The notes under the pieces: generated by a model
What the model was told of the DNA's origin: nothing
Databases searched by the model: none
What the model saw: the letters and a program-made list of their open reading frames with translations, nothing else
Part shown: one piece after another, positions 55,549 through 64,000 of the stretch
Numbering within the stretch: the first letter of the stretch is position 1
Layout: every line of letters begins with the position of its first letter
Assembly: GCF_000422765.1 (NCBI RefSeq)
Contig: NZ_KE383916.1
Span: 62,001 to 126,000, forward strand
DNA from: Neptunomonas japonica DSM 18939
GTDB lineage: Bacteria > Pseudomonadota > Gammaproteobacteria > Pseudomonadales > Balneatricaceae
Length of the DNA stretch: 64,000 nucleotides
Reading direction: 5' to 3'
Made by a program: the position numbers and the translations under genes

Positions 55549-55662
55549 GTCGACACACCCTAAGCTTTAAAAGTTTAAACGTAAGTGTAACCTAAACCAC
55601 CCAAGATCCTAATACTTCAGTTATACCTTTGTATAGCCTGTTGTATGTTAAGGGGTTTTCAA

Positions 55663-55672
55663 TATTAAGACT
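55663..55672 (+). promoter_or_regulatory. Decamer shared with the acs upstream region
   Basis: TATTAAGACT lies 158 bp before the DUF4212 start in the gap shared with crbS. See the copy upstream of acs. The rest of the 55549-55829 gap shows no other site I can support. Confidence 0.4.
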
Positions 55673-55829
55673 CTAAGCACCTAAATATGCAGGTTGTAGC
55701 GATGTTGGCTGTATGTGTCGACAATATGTACAGACTAAAGTCGGGGATTTGTTTGAGGGTGCTCTCTGATAAATTTACCCAGTCTACTTCTTTCACTTAA
55801 TCCGATAACAAAAATTTAAGGATAGTGCC

Positions 55830-56090
55830 ATGTCAATCAGTAGTGAGAGTGCAAAAGCCTATTGGGGCGAAAATTTGCGCATAATAATGACTTACCTTGC
55901 CATCTGGTTCGTAGTTTCCTACGGCGCTGGCATTCTGTTTGTCGAGCAGTTGGATGCAATTAGCTTCTTTGGTTTTCCATTAGGCTTTTGGTTTGGTCAA
56001 CAGGGTTCGATCTTCGTCTTCGTCGTCTTGATCTGGGCTTATGTAGCCAGTATGAACAAGCTCGATGAAAAATATGACGTACAAGAATAA
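55830..56090 (+). CDS. DUF4212 small membrane subunit of a solute symporter
   Basis: 86 residues with two membrane spans (about 22-42 and 48-75). DUF4212 proteins are encoded next to SSS-family carboxylate symporters and are taken as small subunits (the same layout as YjcH-ActP). An AAGGA site precedes the ATG. It lies 28 nt before the symporter gene. Confidence 0.9.
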   Translation: MSISSESAKAYWGENLRIIMTYLAIWFVVSYGAGILFVEQLDAISFFGFPLGFWFGQQGSIFVFVVLIWAYVASMNKLDEKYDVQE

Positions 56091-56118
56091 TAATAACTTA
56101 ACATAGGGCGGCGTTAAT

Positions 56119-57933
56119 ATGAGTGTTGATATGTTATCGTACCTATTTATTGGTGGATCATTCCTCCTTTATATAGGTATTGCAGTGTGGGCTCGTGCGG
56201 GCTCAACAAAAGAGTTTTATGTAGCTGGTGGTGGTGTACACCCGATTGCTAATGGTATGGCAACAGCAGCAGATTGGATGTCAGCGGCATCTTTCATCTC
56301 TTTAGCAGGTTTGATCTCCTTCGTTGGGCGTGATGGTTCTGCTTATTTGATGGGTTGGACTGGTGGTTATGTGTTGCTAGCAATGTTGTTGGCACCATAT
56401 CTTCGTAAATTTGGTAAGTTTACCGTGCCAGATTTCGTAGGTGACCGTTATGAATCAAGCACTGCTCGTATTATCGGGGTTGTTTGTACTATCGTAATTT
56501 CCTTCACTTATGTTGCGGGTCAGATGCGTGGTGTGGGTATCGTGTTCTCTCGTTACTTGCACGTAGATATTAATACTGGTGTTATTCTAGGTATGGCGAT
56601 TGTTTTCTTCTACGCTGTGCTCGGTGGAATGAAAGGTATTACTTATACACAGGTAGCTCAGTACTGCGTATTGATTCTTGCTTTTACAGTGCCTTCGTTC
56701 TTCCTTTCAGCTCAAGTAACAGGTCATATCCTGCCGCAGATCGGTTTGGGTGCGACTCTGGAAACTGGGCAATCAGTTCTAGCTACTCTGGATCAGTTGT
56801 CTTTGGATCTTGGTTTCGCTCAGTACACCGCGGGTAAGAAATCGACCTTTGATATCTTCTGTCTAACAGTTGCTCTGATGTGTGGTACTGCAGGTCTTCC
56901 GCATGTAATCGTGCGTTTCTTTACAGTTCCACGTGTAAAAGATGCGCGTACTTCAGCAGGTTATGCGTTGATTTTCATCGCATTGCTTTACACTGCAATT
57001 CCAGGTGTTGCTGGTTTTGGACGTGTAAACTTGATTCAAACATTGAATGGTCCTGATAACACAGGTACTGAGTATGCTGAAATTCCTTCTTGGTTTAAAA
57101 ACTGGGAAAATGCGGGTCTGTTAGGTTGGAATGACCGTAACGGCGACGGCAAAATTCAGTATGCTGCGGGTGCTGCATTTGATGGTAAAAAAGGTAAGCC
57201 TTCTTATGCTGAAGGTGATGAGCGTGGTGAGTTTGGTCAGCGTCTAGCCTCTAATGCTAAAGCTGATGCTAACTTCGATGCTGCAAAACAGCCTTTTGCT
57301 AACGAAGTATATGTTGACCGTGACATCATGGTACTTGCCAACCCAGAGATCGCTCAGCTTCCAGCTTGGGTAATTGCTTTGGTGGCAGCGGGTGCGGTAG
57401 CAGCGGCACTATCTACTGCAGCAGGTCTGTTGTTGGTAATTTCGACTGCCATTGCGCATGACTTGATGAAGAAAACAATCAACCCTAATATCAATGATAA
57501 ACAAGAGTTGATGTACGCTCGTCTAGCGGCTGTTGTGGCTATCTGTATTGCAGGTTACTTCGGTATCAACCCGCCAGGGTTTGTAGCACAGGTAGTGGCG
57601 TTGGCATTTGGTATTGCGAGTGCTTCGGTATTCCCAACACTAATGCTAGGTATCTTCTACAAGCGTATGAACACTCAGGGTGCAATCGCTGGTATGTTGG
57701 TTGGTCTGATTTCTACTGTTGGATACATGTGGTACTTCGTATTTGGCGGTGGTGACAGTGCTGATTACTTCATGGGTGTAAGCCCAGGTGGATTCGGTGC
57801 AATCGGTATGGTACTTCACTTTGTTGTAGCTATCGTTGTTGCTTCAATGACTCCTCCTCCATCTGAAGAGATGCAGAGAATTGTTGAAGATCTACGTATT
57901 CCACGTGGTGCTGGTGAAGCTCACGCTCACTAA
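56119..57933 (+). CDS. actP: Sodium:solute symporter, acetate permease ActP-like
   Basis: 604 residues, SSS family with 13 or so spans. The motif AADWMSAASFISLAG near the N-terminus and GGMKGITYTQVAQY are typical of the ActP/VC_2705 group. A hydrophilic insert (about 310-400, with DRNGDGKI, a calcium-binding-like loop) is present. Likely carries acetate or another short monocarboxylate into the cell for Acs. The exact substrate is inferred from neighbours. Confidence 0.9.
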   Translation: MSVDMLSYLFIGGSFLLYIGIAVWARAGSTKEFYVAGGGVHPIANGMATAADWMSAASFISLAGLISFVGRDGSAYLMGWTGGYVLLAMLLAPYLRKFGKFTVPDFVGDRYESSTARIIGVVCTIVISFTYVAGQMRGVGIVFSRYLHVDINTGVILGMAIVFFYAVLGGMKGITYTQVAQYCVLILAFTVPSFFLSAQVTGHILPQIGLGATLETGQSVLATLDQLSLDLGFAQYTAGKKSTFDIFCLTVALMCGTAGLPHVIVRFFTVPRVKDARTSAGYALIFIALLYTAIPGVAGFGRVNLIQTLNGPDNTGTEYAEIPSWFKNWENAGLLGWNDRNGDGKIQYAAGAAFDGKKGKPSYAEGDERGEFGQRLASNAKADANFDAAKQPFANEVYVDRDIMVLANPEIAQLPAWVIALVAAGAVAAALSTAAGLLLVISTAIAHDLMKKTINPNINDKQELMYARLAAVVAICIAGYFGINPPGFVAQVVALAFGIASASVFPTLMLGIFYKRMNTQGAIAGMLVGLISTVGYMWYFVFGGGDSADYFMGVSPGGFGAIGMVLHFVVAIVVASMTPPPSEEMQRIVEDLRIPRGAGEAHAH

Positions 57934-57960
57934 AATTTGAGATAACACTCAAAATTCAGA

Positions 57961-57994
57961 AGGGCGCATCAGCGAAGGTTGATGCGCCCTTTTT
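57961..57994 (+). terminator. Terminator after the symporter
   Basis: GGGCGCATCA (57962-57971) pairs with TTGATGCGCCC (57979-57989) around a 7-nt loop, followed by T run. Confidence 0.93.
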
Positions 57995-58014
57995 AGTCAT
58001 TAAGGAGAATAAAT

Positions 58015-59847
58015 ATGCCTTCATCTTTCAATATGGATAATCTGCCCTTTAGCTTGCTGGATGAAAGGGAGCAGGCTTTATTACGGCAAACTCTGGATAT
58101 AGGCTATTTTCAGAAAGATGAAGTGATCATGCAGGCAGGCTCTGTACCAGAGGGTGTGTATGTTGTTCTGAAAGGCAAGGTTTCAGAAAGCGAAGTGCAT
58201 GCAGGGGAAGCGGATAGGCAAGAGCATATTTACGTTCATTATGAGAATGAAGATTATTTTGGCGCTTGGTCTGCAATTAAAGGTAATGCAATACACAACT
58301 TTATTGCTGAAGTCGAAACCATTTGTCATATTATCCCAACGAAAACAGTATTAGATCTAGTCTCAACTAACTCATCATTTGCAGACTATTTTCAGCAAAA
58401 TCTTGTGGCTAAGGCTGAAATTGTTGAGCAGCATGGTGACTCGCAAGATATGGCTGAGTTTATGCTGGCTCAAGTTGGTGAAGGGGTGATGCGTGCTCCA
58501 TTAATAGTGGGTGAAGATTCCACTATTAAAGAAACCACCGTTATGATGCGTGAAAAGAAAGTCGACTGTGTCCTTGTTAAAAAAGGCGCGCGATATGGAA
58601 TGGTGACCGGCACTGATTTATTAAATGCTGTAGTTATGAATGAGTGCTCTATCGATACCGCTGTTGCGGATATAGCTACATACCGTTTGATAAGTGTTCA
58701 TCCAAATGATTATTTGTTTAATGCACTCATTATCATGACACAGCAGCAGATAGAACGTGTTGTTGTTATGCGCGGAAATGAGTTGATGGGTATTGTTGAT
58801 TTAACCGATGTATTGAGTTTCTTTTCAAGTCATTCTCATGTAATTGGTTTGCGTATTGAGCGAGCGAAAACATTAGAAGATCTGCATACCGCTGCGCAAG
58901 GTTTAAATGATCTAATTAAGTCTTTGGTTTCGCAAGGTGTTAAAGCGCGTTTTGCAATGGATCTTCTGGCGGCAATGAATGGCCGTATAATGGCCAAGCT
59001 ATTTGATTTAATGGTCCCGGCAGATATGCAGCCACATGTCTGTTTGATTGTTATGGGATCTGAAGGGCGTGGTGAACAAGTAATGAAGACCGACCAAGAT
59101 AATGCCATCATTTACCGTGATGGACTTGCTTGGAGTCAGATGCAAGAAGTGATGAATCGTTTCTCTGAGCAGCTAATGGAATTTGGCTACCCTCCTTGTC
59201 CTGGGAACATTATGGTGTCAAACCCAGAATGGGTTAACTCTTTAGGAGATTGGACTCAGAAAATGTCTTCTTGGTCGGTCAGCTGGACAGAGCAAGATCA
59301 AATGAATCTTGCGATAGCGGTTGATGCTAAGCCTGTTGCTGGTAACCCAGCTTTATTTAAAGCGGCTCGTAATTGGTTCTTTAAATCATTAAAAAATAAT
59401 GATGCTTTTTTCTCAAACTTTGCAAAAGTGGCTTTAGAGTTTAATACACCGTTAACTTTTTTTGGAAACTTGAAAGATCGCGGCCAACTGGATGTGAAAA
59501 AAGGTGGTATCTTTCCGATAGTACATGGTGTTCGTACGATGGCGCTTGAGCACAAGATACTTGTCACTAATACGTTTAAGCGGCTGGAAGCACTCGTAGA
59601 AGTGGGAGCGATGACTGATAAGCACTCAAAAGATCTTGCTGAAGCACTAGGATTATTTATTCAATTACGATTGCGTCAGCAAATTAAGCGTGCTGAAGAG
59701 GAAGAGGCGGGTGTTGATCTAACGCCTAATACCCTTGATTTGCAATCTATGAATAAAATGGAAAGAGATTTATTGCGCGATGCTTTTCATATAGTTAAAG
59801 GATTTAAGAAGCATCTGGAGTTGCATTATCACCTAGGGAGCCGTTAA
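58015..59847 (+). CDS. DUF294 nucleotidyltransferase-like protein with cNMP-binding and CBS domains
   Basis: 610 residues. Domain order: cyclic-nucleotide-binding-like fold (about 15-130), a CBS pair (about 155-280), the DUF294 GlnD-like nucleotidyltransferase domain with GSEGRGEQ and TDQDNA (about 345-365), and the DUF294 C-terminal helical domain. It senses an adenine nucleotide and may modify a partner protein, but the target is unknown. It is a stable neighbour of actP and the exonuclease gene in Vibrio and Pseudomonas from memory. The stop shares one base with the exonuclease ATG. Confidence 0.9.
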   Translation: MPSSFNMDNLPFSLLDEREQALLRQTLDIGYFQKDEVIMQAGSVPEGVYVVLKGKVSESEVHAGEADRQEHIYVHYENEDYFGAWSAIKGNAIHNFIAEVETICHIIPTKTVLDLVSTNSSFADYFQQNLVAKAEIVEQHGDSQDMAEFMLAQVGEGVMRAPLIVGEDSTIKETTVMMREKKVDCVLVKKGARYGMVTGTDLLNAVVMNECSIDTAVADIATYRLISVHPNDYLFNALIIMTQQQIERVVVMRGNELMGIVDLTDVLSFFSSHSHVIGLRIERAKTLEDLHTAAQGLNDLIKSLVSQGVKARFAMDLLAAMNGRIMAKLFDLMVPADMQPHVCLIVMGSEGRGEQVMKTDQDNAIIYRDGLAWSQMQEVMNRFSEQLMEFGYPPCPGNIMVSNPEWVNSLGDWTQKMSSWSVSWTEQDQMNLAIAVDAKPVAGNPALFKAARNWFFKSLKNNDAFFSNFAKVALEFNTPLTFFGNLKDRGQLDVKKGGIFPIVHGVRTMALEHKILVTNTFKRLEALVEVGAMTDKHSKDLAEALGLFIQLRLRQQIKRAEEEEAGVDLTPNTLDLQSMNKMERDLLRDAFHIVKGFKKHLELHYHLGSR

Positions 59848-60473
59848 TGATTATCCCAAGAACAATAAGAAGAATGAAAGAAAAAATGGGGCACAAGTCT
59901 GGCCCGTATGCTCATCTGTTTGAGCCTTACGATGGTGATGAGGTTGTTTCATTGGATTGTGAGACAACAGGGTTAGATGTTAAAAACGCCGATATTGTTT
60001 CTATTGGAGCGGTGAAGGTAAGAGGTAATAAAGTTTTAACCAGCGAGAGGCTGGATATTAAGTTAAAACCACCGAAGACCCTAACGGGGGATTCTATAAA
60101 AATTCATAAAATTCGTGCGGTTGATTTGGAAGATGGTATTGAGTTAGAAGAAGCGCTTGAGCAGGTTTTGGCTTTTGTTGGGAATAGGCCTATTTTGGGC
60201 TATTACGTTAACTACGATATTAGAATGTTAGACAAATTCATCCGTCCTAAATATGGATTTGGTTTGCCGTGTAAGGCGATAGAGTTGTCTCATGTTTATC
60301 ATGACATTATAAAGTGGCGAATGATTGGGGGGAATGTTGATCTTCGGTTTGATACGATCTCGAAAAAGCTAGATATCCCTATCCTAGAAAGGCATACGGC
60401 GTTGGGTGACGCTATCACTGTTGCCTTAATGTATGTCAGATTGAAATATGGAGACCCGCCAGAAGTGGGGTAG
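59847..60473 (+). CDS. DEDD-family 3'-5' exonuclease (DnaQ/PolC-like)
   Basis: 208 residues. The DnaQ-like exonuclease motifs are visible: ExoI SLDCETTGLD, ExoII GYYVNYDIRMLD and ExoIII HTALGDAI with the final Asp. It resembles the PolC epsilon-like exonucleases encoded beside DUF294/CBS proteins. Probably a nuclease; its tight coupling to the DUF294 gene suggests joint function, which is not established. Confidence 0.9.
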   Translation: MIIPRTIRRMKEKMGHKSGPYAHLFEPYDGDEVVSLDCETTGLDVKNADIVSIGAVKVRGNKVLTSERLDIKLKPPKTLTGDSIKIHKIRAVDLEDGIELEEALEQVLAFVGNRPILGYYVNYDIRMLDKFIRPKYGFGLPCKAIELSHVYHDIIKWRMIGGNVDLRFDTISKKLDIPILERHTALGDAITVALMYVRLKYGDPPEVG

Positions 60474-60491
60474 GTTAATGATATATTAAAT

Positions 60492-60516
60492 AAAGCGGGC
60501 TTTTGGCTCGCTTTTT
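60492..60516 (+). terminator. Terminator after exonuclease, overlapping the fliE promoter
   Basis: AAAGCGGGC pairs with GCTCGCTTT (one mismatch) around TTTTG, followed by T run. The right arm also forms the sigma54 element at 60504-60518. Confidence 0.75.
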
Positions 60517-60518
60517 GC
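60504..60518 (+). promoter_or_regulatory. Sigma54 promoter of fliEFG
   Basis: TGGCTC-N5-TTGC at 60504-60518, one base off consensus. It is built into the right arm and T tract of the terminator and lies about 130 bp before fliE. Confidence 0.75.
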
Positions 60519-60646
60519 ATTTTAAATTATGCTGGATAATAATAAGTAATAAGTGCCATAATAATGACGTTCCATGAAGTTGATACGCTTGTTTAATAAG
60601 TGAATACTTTGTTTGATGTCAATAAAATGCCGTATTGGGGCGTAAG

Positions 60647-60997
60647 ATGATTGAGCGAGCAGACATAAATAATGTGCTAATGCAGATGAGGTCGTTAAAA
60701 GCAGAAGCTCAGCAGGGTGTTGTCCATGTTGATAAGCCTGCATTTAAAACTGACTCAGTGCGTTCTGTTGATGGTGAAGGTTTTGGTGACTTACTTAAAA
60801 ATGCTATCGATAAAGTAAACGATACGCAGATGGAAGCTGGCCGTATGGCTACTGCTTTTGAGCAAGGCGACCCTAGAGTTGAGTTGACTCAGGTGATGAT
60901 TCAAATGCAAAAAGCCAGTGTTTCATTTCAAGCAATGACACAGGTGCGTAATAAGTTAGTAGCGGCGTATGAAGATGTTATGAAAATGCCAATGTAA
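60647..60997 (+). CDS. fliE: Flagellar basal-body protein FliE
   Basis: 116 residues from ATG 60647 (TTG 60635 is an unlikely alternative). The conserved C-terminal part has VNDTQMEAGRMATAFEQGD and LTQVMIQMQKASVSFQAM. It links the MS ring to the rod. First gene of the resumed flagellar run. Confidence 0.94.
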   Translation: MIERADINNVLMQMRSLKAEAQQGVVHVDKPAFKTDSVRSVDGEGFGDLLKNAIDKVNDTQMEAGRMATAFEQGDPRVELTQVMIQMQKASVSFQAMTQVRNKLVAAYEDVMKMPM

Positions 60998-61027
60998 TAA
61001 TGAAAGAATATTTGGCTTTACTGCTTT

Positions 61028-62713
61028 ATGGATAACAATACGATGGCTTTACAAACTAACACTGGTGGCGGGTTGATGTCTGGCTTTAATAAGCTGACAA
61101 TTTTGCGCCAGTTTGGCTTGATGGTTGGTTTGGCCGCAAGTATTGCTATTGGGTTCTCAGTCGTTTTATGGTCAAAATCCCCCGATTATAGAGTTTTATT
61201 TTCTAACCTTGAATTTGTAGATGCCAACCAGGTCATAGAGCAATTACGGTTATATAACATCCCCTATAAATTTGAAGGTGATGGCCGGGCAGTGCTCGTA
61301 CCTAATGAATATGTTCATCAAGCTAGGCTGAAGTTAGCGGCAGAAGGGTTCTCTGCAGATAAAACAGTTGGCTTTGAGATAATGGATAAAGATCAAGGCT
61401 TGGGTGCTAGTCAATTCATGGAGAACGCACGGTATCGCCGTGGTTTAGAGGGTGAGTTGGCTCGAACTATAACGAGTATGATGGCAGTAAGAGGTGCGCG
61501 TGTGCACTTGGCCATTCCTAAGCAAACAGTATTTGTGCGAGATCAGAGGAAAACCAGCGCATCAGTCTTTCTAGAGATCTTTGCAGGTCGAAAGTTGGAT
61601 CGTGGTCAAGTAGCTGCGATTGCAAACTTAGTCGCCTCTTCCATTCCTATGCTAGAAGTTAAGGATGTTACTGTTGTTGATCAGCGCGGTCAGCTGTTAA
61701 ATTCTCGTGATGAAGATGAGGATGTTGTACTAGCGGCTAAGCAATTTGAGTACTCTCGTAAAGTTGAGGAAACTTTACTAAATAGAGTTAATAGTATTCT
61801 GTTGCCAGTGGTAGGGCAGGGGCGCTTTAGAGCGGAGGTGTCTGCGGAGATTGATTTTACGTCTGTTGAGCAAACAGATGAGCTTTTTAATCCGGATTTG
61901 CCTGCATTGAGAAGTGAGCAGACTGTTGATGAGAATAAAGTAGGTGCTGCTGTATCAAGAGGCATTCCAGGTGCGTTATCTAATCAACCGCCTGGTCCTA
62001 GTTCTGTACCTGAAGTGACTGATGGTGGTGGGGTTGCTGCTGGAGGTTCATCAGTTCCTGGCAGCAATCGTAAGCAGGCTACGCGTAATTTTGAGCTGGA
62101 CCGCTCTATCTCTTATACCAAGCATCAAAGTGGTCGTATCGGGCGTTTATCAGTCGCTGTTGTTGTTGATGATCTTATGTCCATTAACCCTGAAACCGGA
62201 GAGTCTGCTAAAACCCCTTGGGCTGCTAATGAGTTAGAGCGGTTGAGGATTCTAGTGAAAGACGCGGTTGGCTATGTTGCGGTGAGGGGCGATAGTGTCA
62301 ATGTGATTAATTCTCCATTTGTTGTTGAACAGCCTTTTATAGAAGAAGAGGTGCCTATATGGATGGAGCCTTGGGTGTGGGATGTGGCAAAGCAACTAGG
62401 TGCTGTGTTGTTTGTTTTGTTGATGGTGTTTGGAATATTGAGACCCATACTTAAGAGTTTGACTACTACTGGAGGAGCGATCGCTGCTATAGGTGATGAT
62501 GCTTCGGGTGATGTGGCTGCCGAGCTTGAAGGTCTGGATGGCGGTGTGGTTTCTGATGATAAAGTGACTTTTGGTGAAAGAGGCGATTCTCTTTTGCCGA
62601 CGCCAAATGAAAGTTTTGAATATCAATTGAATGCAGTTCGAAGCATGATTGCAGAAGATCCTGCGCGAGTGGCGCAAGCTGTAAGACAATGGGTTGGGCA
62701 AGATGAGCGATGA
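61028..62713 (+). CDS. fliF: Flagellar MS-ring protein FliF
   Basis: 561 residues. Two membrane spans (about 30-50 and 455-475) enclose the large periplasmic YscJ/FliF ring-building domains; the cytoplasmic tail (about 480-561) binds FliG. It forms the inner-membrane platform of the motor. The last 11 nt overlap fliG. Confidence 0.96.
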   Translation: MDNNTMALQTNTGGGLMSGFNKLTILRQFGLMVGLAASIAIGFSVVLWSKSPDYRVLFSNLEFVDANQVIEQLRLYNIPYKFEGDGRAVLVPNEYVHQARLKLAAEGFSADKTVGFEIMDKDQGLGASQFMENARYRRGLEGELARTITSMMAVRGARVHLAIPKQTVFVRDQRKTSASVFLEIFAGRKLDRGQVAAIANLVASSIPMLEVKDVTVVDQRGQLLNSRDEDEDVVLAAKQFEYSRKVEETLLNRVNSILLPVVGQGRFRAEVSAEIDFTSVEQTDELFNPDLPALRSEQTVDENKVGAAVSRGIPGALSNQPPGPSSVPEVTDGGGVAAGGSSVPGSNRKQATRNFELDRSISYTKHQSGRIGRLSVAVVVDDLMSINPETGESAKTPWAANELERLRILVKDAVGYVAVRGDSVNVINSPFVVEQPFIEEEVPIWMEPWVWDVAKQLGAVLFVLLMVFGILRPILKSLTTTGGAIAAIGDDASGDVAAELEGLDGGVVSDDKVTFGERGDSLLPTPNESFEYQLNAVRSMIAEDPARVAQAVRQWVGQDER

Positions 62714-63707
62714 TGCGGAACTGACTGACATAGAAAAAGCGGCAATCTTGCTCATTAGCTTAGGGGAGGATGATGCTGCTGAAGTGCTCAAACATTTAGG
62801 TCCTAAGCAAGTGCAGTTGATAGGTGAGGCAATGACTCAGCTTGATAATGTGCCTCAATCTAGAGTTGAGGGTGTTGTTTCTGATTTCATGCATTTGGTA
62901 AGTGATCAGACGGGTATAGGTATCAATAATGACCGTTATATCCGCGCTATGCTTAATCAGGCATTGGGCGAAGAGAAAGCAAAAACATTGCTTGATCGAA
63001 TTCTTATGAGTACCAATACCTCGGGTCTAGACACTATGCGCTGGATGGAGCCTAGGCAAATTGCAGAAACTATCCGCTTTGAGCACCCGCAAATACAGGC
63101 TGTTATTGTTTCTTACCTTGATCCTGACCAAGCGGCGACTGTGCTGGCATTTTTTGATGATAAGGTGCGTTTAGATATTGTTATGCGTGTGGCAGCATTG
63201 GATCAAATACAACCTCAGGCACTTCAAGAACTTAATGATATGTTGGAAGGGCAATTTAGTAGTGCGCGTTCTGGTAAGTCTCGAACGCTGGGTGGCGTGA
63301 AACAGGCTTCTGAGATCATGAACTTCATTGATAGTACGATTGAAGCTGAATTGATGGAAAGTATTAGAGAAGTTGATGATGGTTTGGCTACACAGATACA
63401 AGATCTGATGTTTGTATTCGACAACCTTATCGATGTTGATGATCGAGGTATTCAGGTTATTCTGCGTGAAGTTTCTACTGATGTATTGATTATTGCTCTT
63501 AAGGGGGCAGAAACGGCTTTGCAGGAAAAAATCTTCAAGAATATGTCCAAGCGTGCGGCTGAGTTATTGCGCGATGATCTTGAGGCGAAAGGTCCTGTTC
63601 GTGTAAGTGAAGTAGAAGAAGCACAAAAAGAAATTCTTACTGTTGCGCGTCGTTTGGCTGATGAGGGAGAAATCATGCTGGGTGGTGGCGGTGATGAGAT
63701 GGTCTAG
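62703..63707 (+). CDS. fliG: Flagellar motor switch protein FliG
   Basis: 334 residues from ATG 62703 (TTG 62694 is an unlikely alternative). FliG_N, FliG_M and FliG_C domains in order, with the EHPQ motif near residue 125. The C-terminal domain includes the charged helix (IQVILREVSTDVLIIALKGA) that contacts the stator. It overlaps fliF by 11 nt, implying coupling. Confidence 0.96.
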   Translation: MSDDAELTDIEKAAILLISLGEDDAAEVLKHLGPKQVQLIGEAMTQLDNVPQSRVEGVVSDFMHLVSDQTGIGINNDRYIRAMLNQALGEEKAKTLLDRILMSTNTSGLDTMRWMEPRQIAETIRFEHPQIQAVIVSYLDPDQAATVLAFFDDKVRLDIVMRVAALDQIQPQALQELNDMLEGQFSSARSGKSRTLGGVKQASEIMNFIDSTIEAELMESIREVDDGLATQIQDLMFVFDNLIDVDDRGIQVILREVSTDVLIIALKGAETALQEKIFKNMSKRAAELLRDDLEAKGPVRVSEVEEAQKEILTVARRLADEGEIMLGGGGDEMV

Positions 63708-63716
63708 GCTATCGAT

Positions 63717-64000
63717 ATGAAGTCATCAGAAAAGTTGCCTATTCGCTTTGAGTCTTCTGAGTTGGTTAAGCCCGTTGAAAGCTGGCTGCTTCCTGAGGTG
63801 AATAGTCGTCATGTTGTCGGTTTTCATACGAAGCCCGTTGAGCCCAAAATTGATGCGATTACTGTTGTTGATGAAGAGATTGTTGCTGAAAAGGTAACGC
63901 TTTCTGAGTTAGAAGAAATACGCGAACGAGCCTACGAAGAGGGTAAGGAGGCGGGTAGGCTGGCAGGGTACGACGCTGGATTTCTGGAGGGTGATCAACG
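63717..64000 (+). CDS. fliH: Flagellar export ATPase regulator FliH, N-terminal part
   Basis: The frame opens at ATG 63717, 9 nt after fliG, and runs off the right edge (94 full codons). After a variable N-terminus comes EEIRERAYEEGKEAGRLAG and a run of GxxxG/A repeats (about 72-92), the hallmark of FliH. It controls the FliI ATPase in flagellar export. The ATPase-binding C-terminal domain lies outside the window. Confidence 0.93.
   Translation, partial: MKSSEKLPIRFESSELVKPVESWLLPEVNSRHVVGFHTKPVEPKIDAITVVDEEIVAEKVTLSELEEIRERAYEEGKEAGRLAGYDAGFLEGDQ

Noticed and set aside
1-64000. CRISPR array, insertion sequence, integrase or phage genes
   Set aside because: No regularly spaced repeats, transposase or integrase motifs, or terminal inverted repeats were found on reading both strands.

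Overview
The window looks like chromosomal DNA from a marine gammaproteobacterium of the Oceanospirillales type (Neptunomonas, Marinobacterium, Amphritea or Neptuniibacter are plausible). This is inferred from moderate to low GC, Pseudomonas/Vibrio-like flagellar gene order with FleQ/FleS/FleR, a Vibrio-like acetate-switch module, and a Pseudomonas-type dmp phenol pathway. No plasmid, phage, IS or CRISPR features were seen. 

Layout. (1) 1-2250: the start of a histone-deacetylase-like gene, then a TPR protein with a degenerate receiver domain. (2) 2252-16200: a phenol catabolic cluster. A DmpR/XylR-type sigma54 activator is divergent from a multicomponent phenol hydroxylase operon (dmpKLMNOP). 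A second operon, dmpQ-B-C-E-F-G-H-I, takes catechol by meta cleavage to pyruvate and acetyl-CoA. The hydrolase gene dmpD is absent. (3) 16458-23009: a four-gene envelope cassette (YCF48-like lipoprotein, RND/MMPL transporter, DUF1302 outer-membrane protein, DUF1329 exported protein). (4) 23166-23242: tRNA-Arg(CCU). (5) 23396-48583: flagellar and chemotaxis genes: flgN, flgM, flgA, cheV, cheR, flgBCDE, flgFGHIJKL, a small reverse-strand FliT-like gene, fliC, flaG, fliD, fliS, fleQ, fleS, fleR. (6) 48803-60473: an acetate module: acs, a CrbR-like regulator, a CrbS-like transporter/hybrid kinase, DUF4212 plus ActP-like symporter, a DUF294/CBS protein and a DEDD exonuclease. (7) 60647-64000: fliE, fliF, fliG and the start of fliH.

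How it fits together. The most notable result is that three promoters (before dmpK, before dmpQ, and before the envelope cassette) share one architecture. Each has a sigma54 -24/-12 element and a pair of palindromic upstream sites resembling the XylR/DmpR site, with centres 31-33 bp apart and 140-190 bp upstream of the -12 element. IHF-like sites lie between sites and promoter in two of the three. The envelope cassette therefore appears to be a third arm of the phenol regulon, and is the best candidate here for an under-described system, probably handling phenol or a related hydrophobic compound at the cell envelope. The DmpR-like protein keeps the phenol-pocket and zinc-ligand residues I remember from MopR/DmpR. 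Flagellar transcription shows the expected hierarchy: sigma54 promoters before flgB, flgF and fliE, and sigma28 promoters before flgM and fliC. All family assignments are from reading the sequence and memory of the families; no searches were run.
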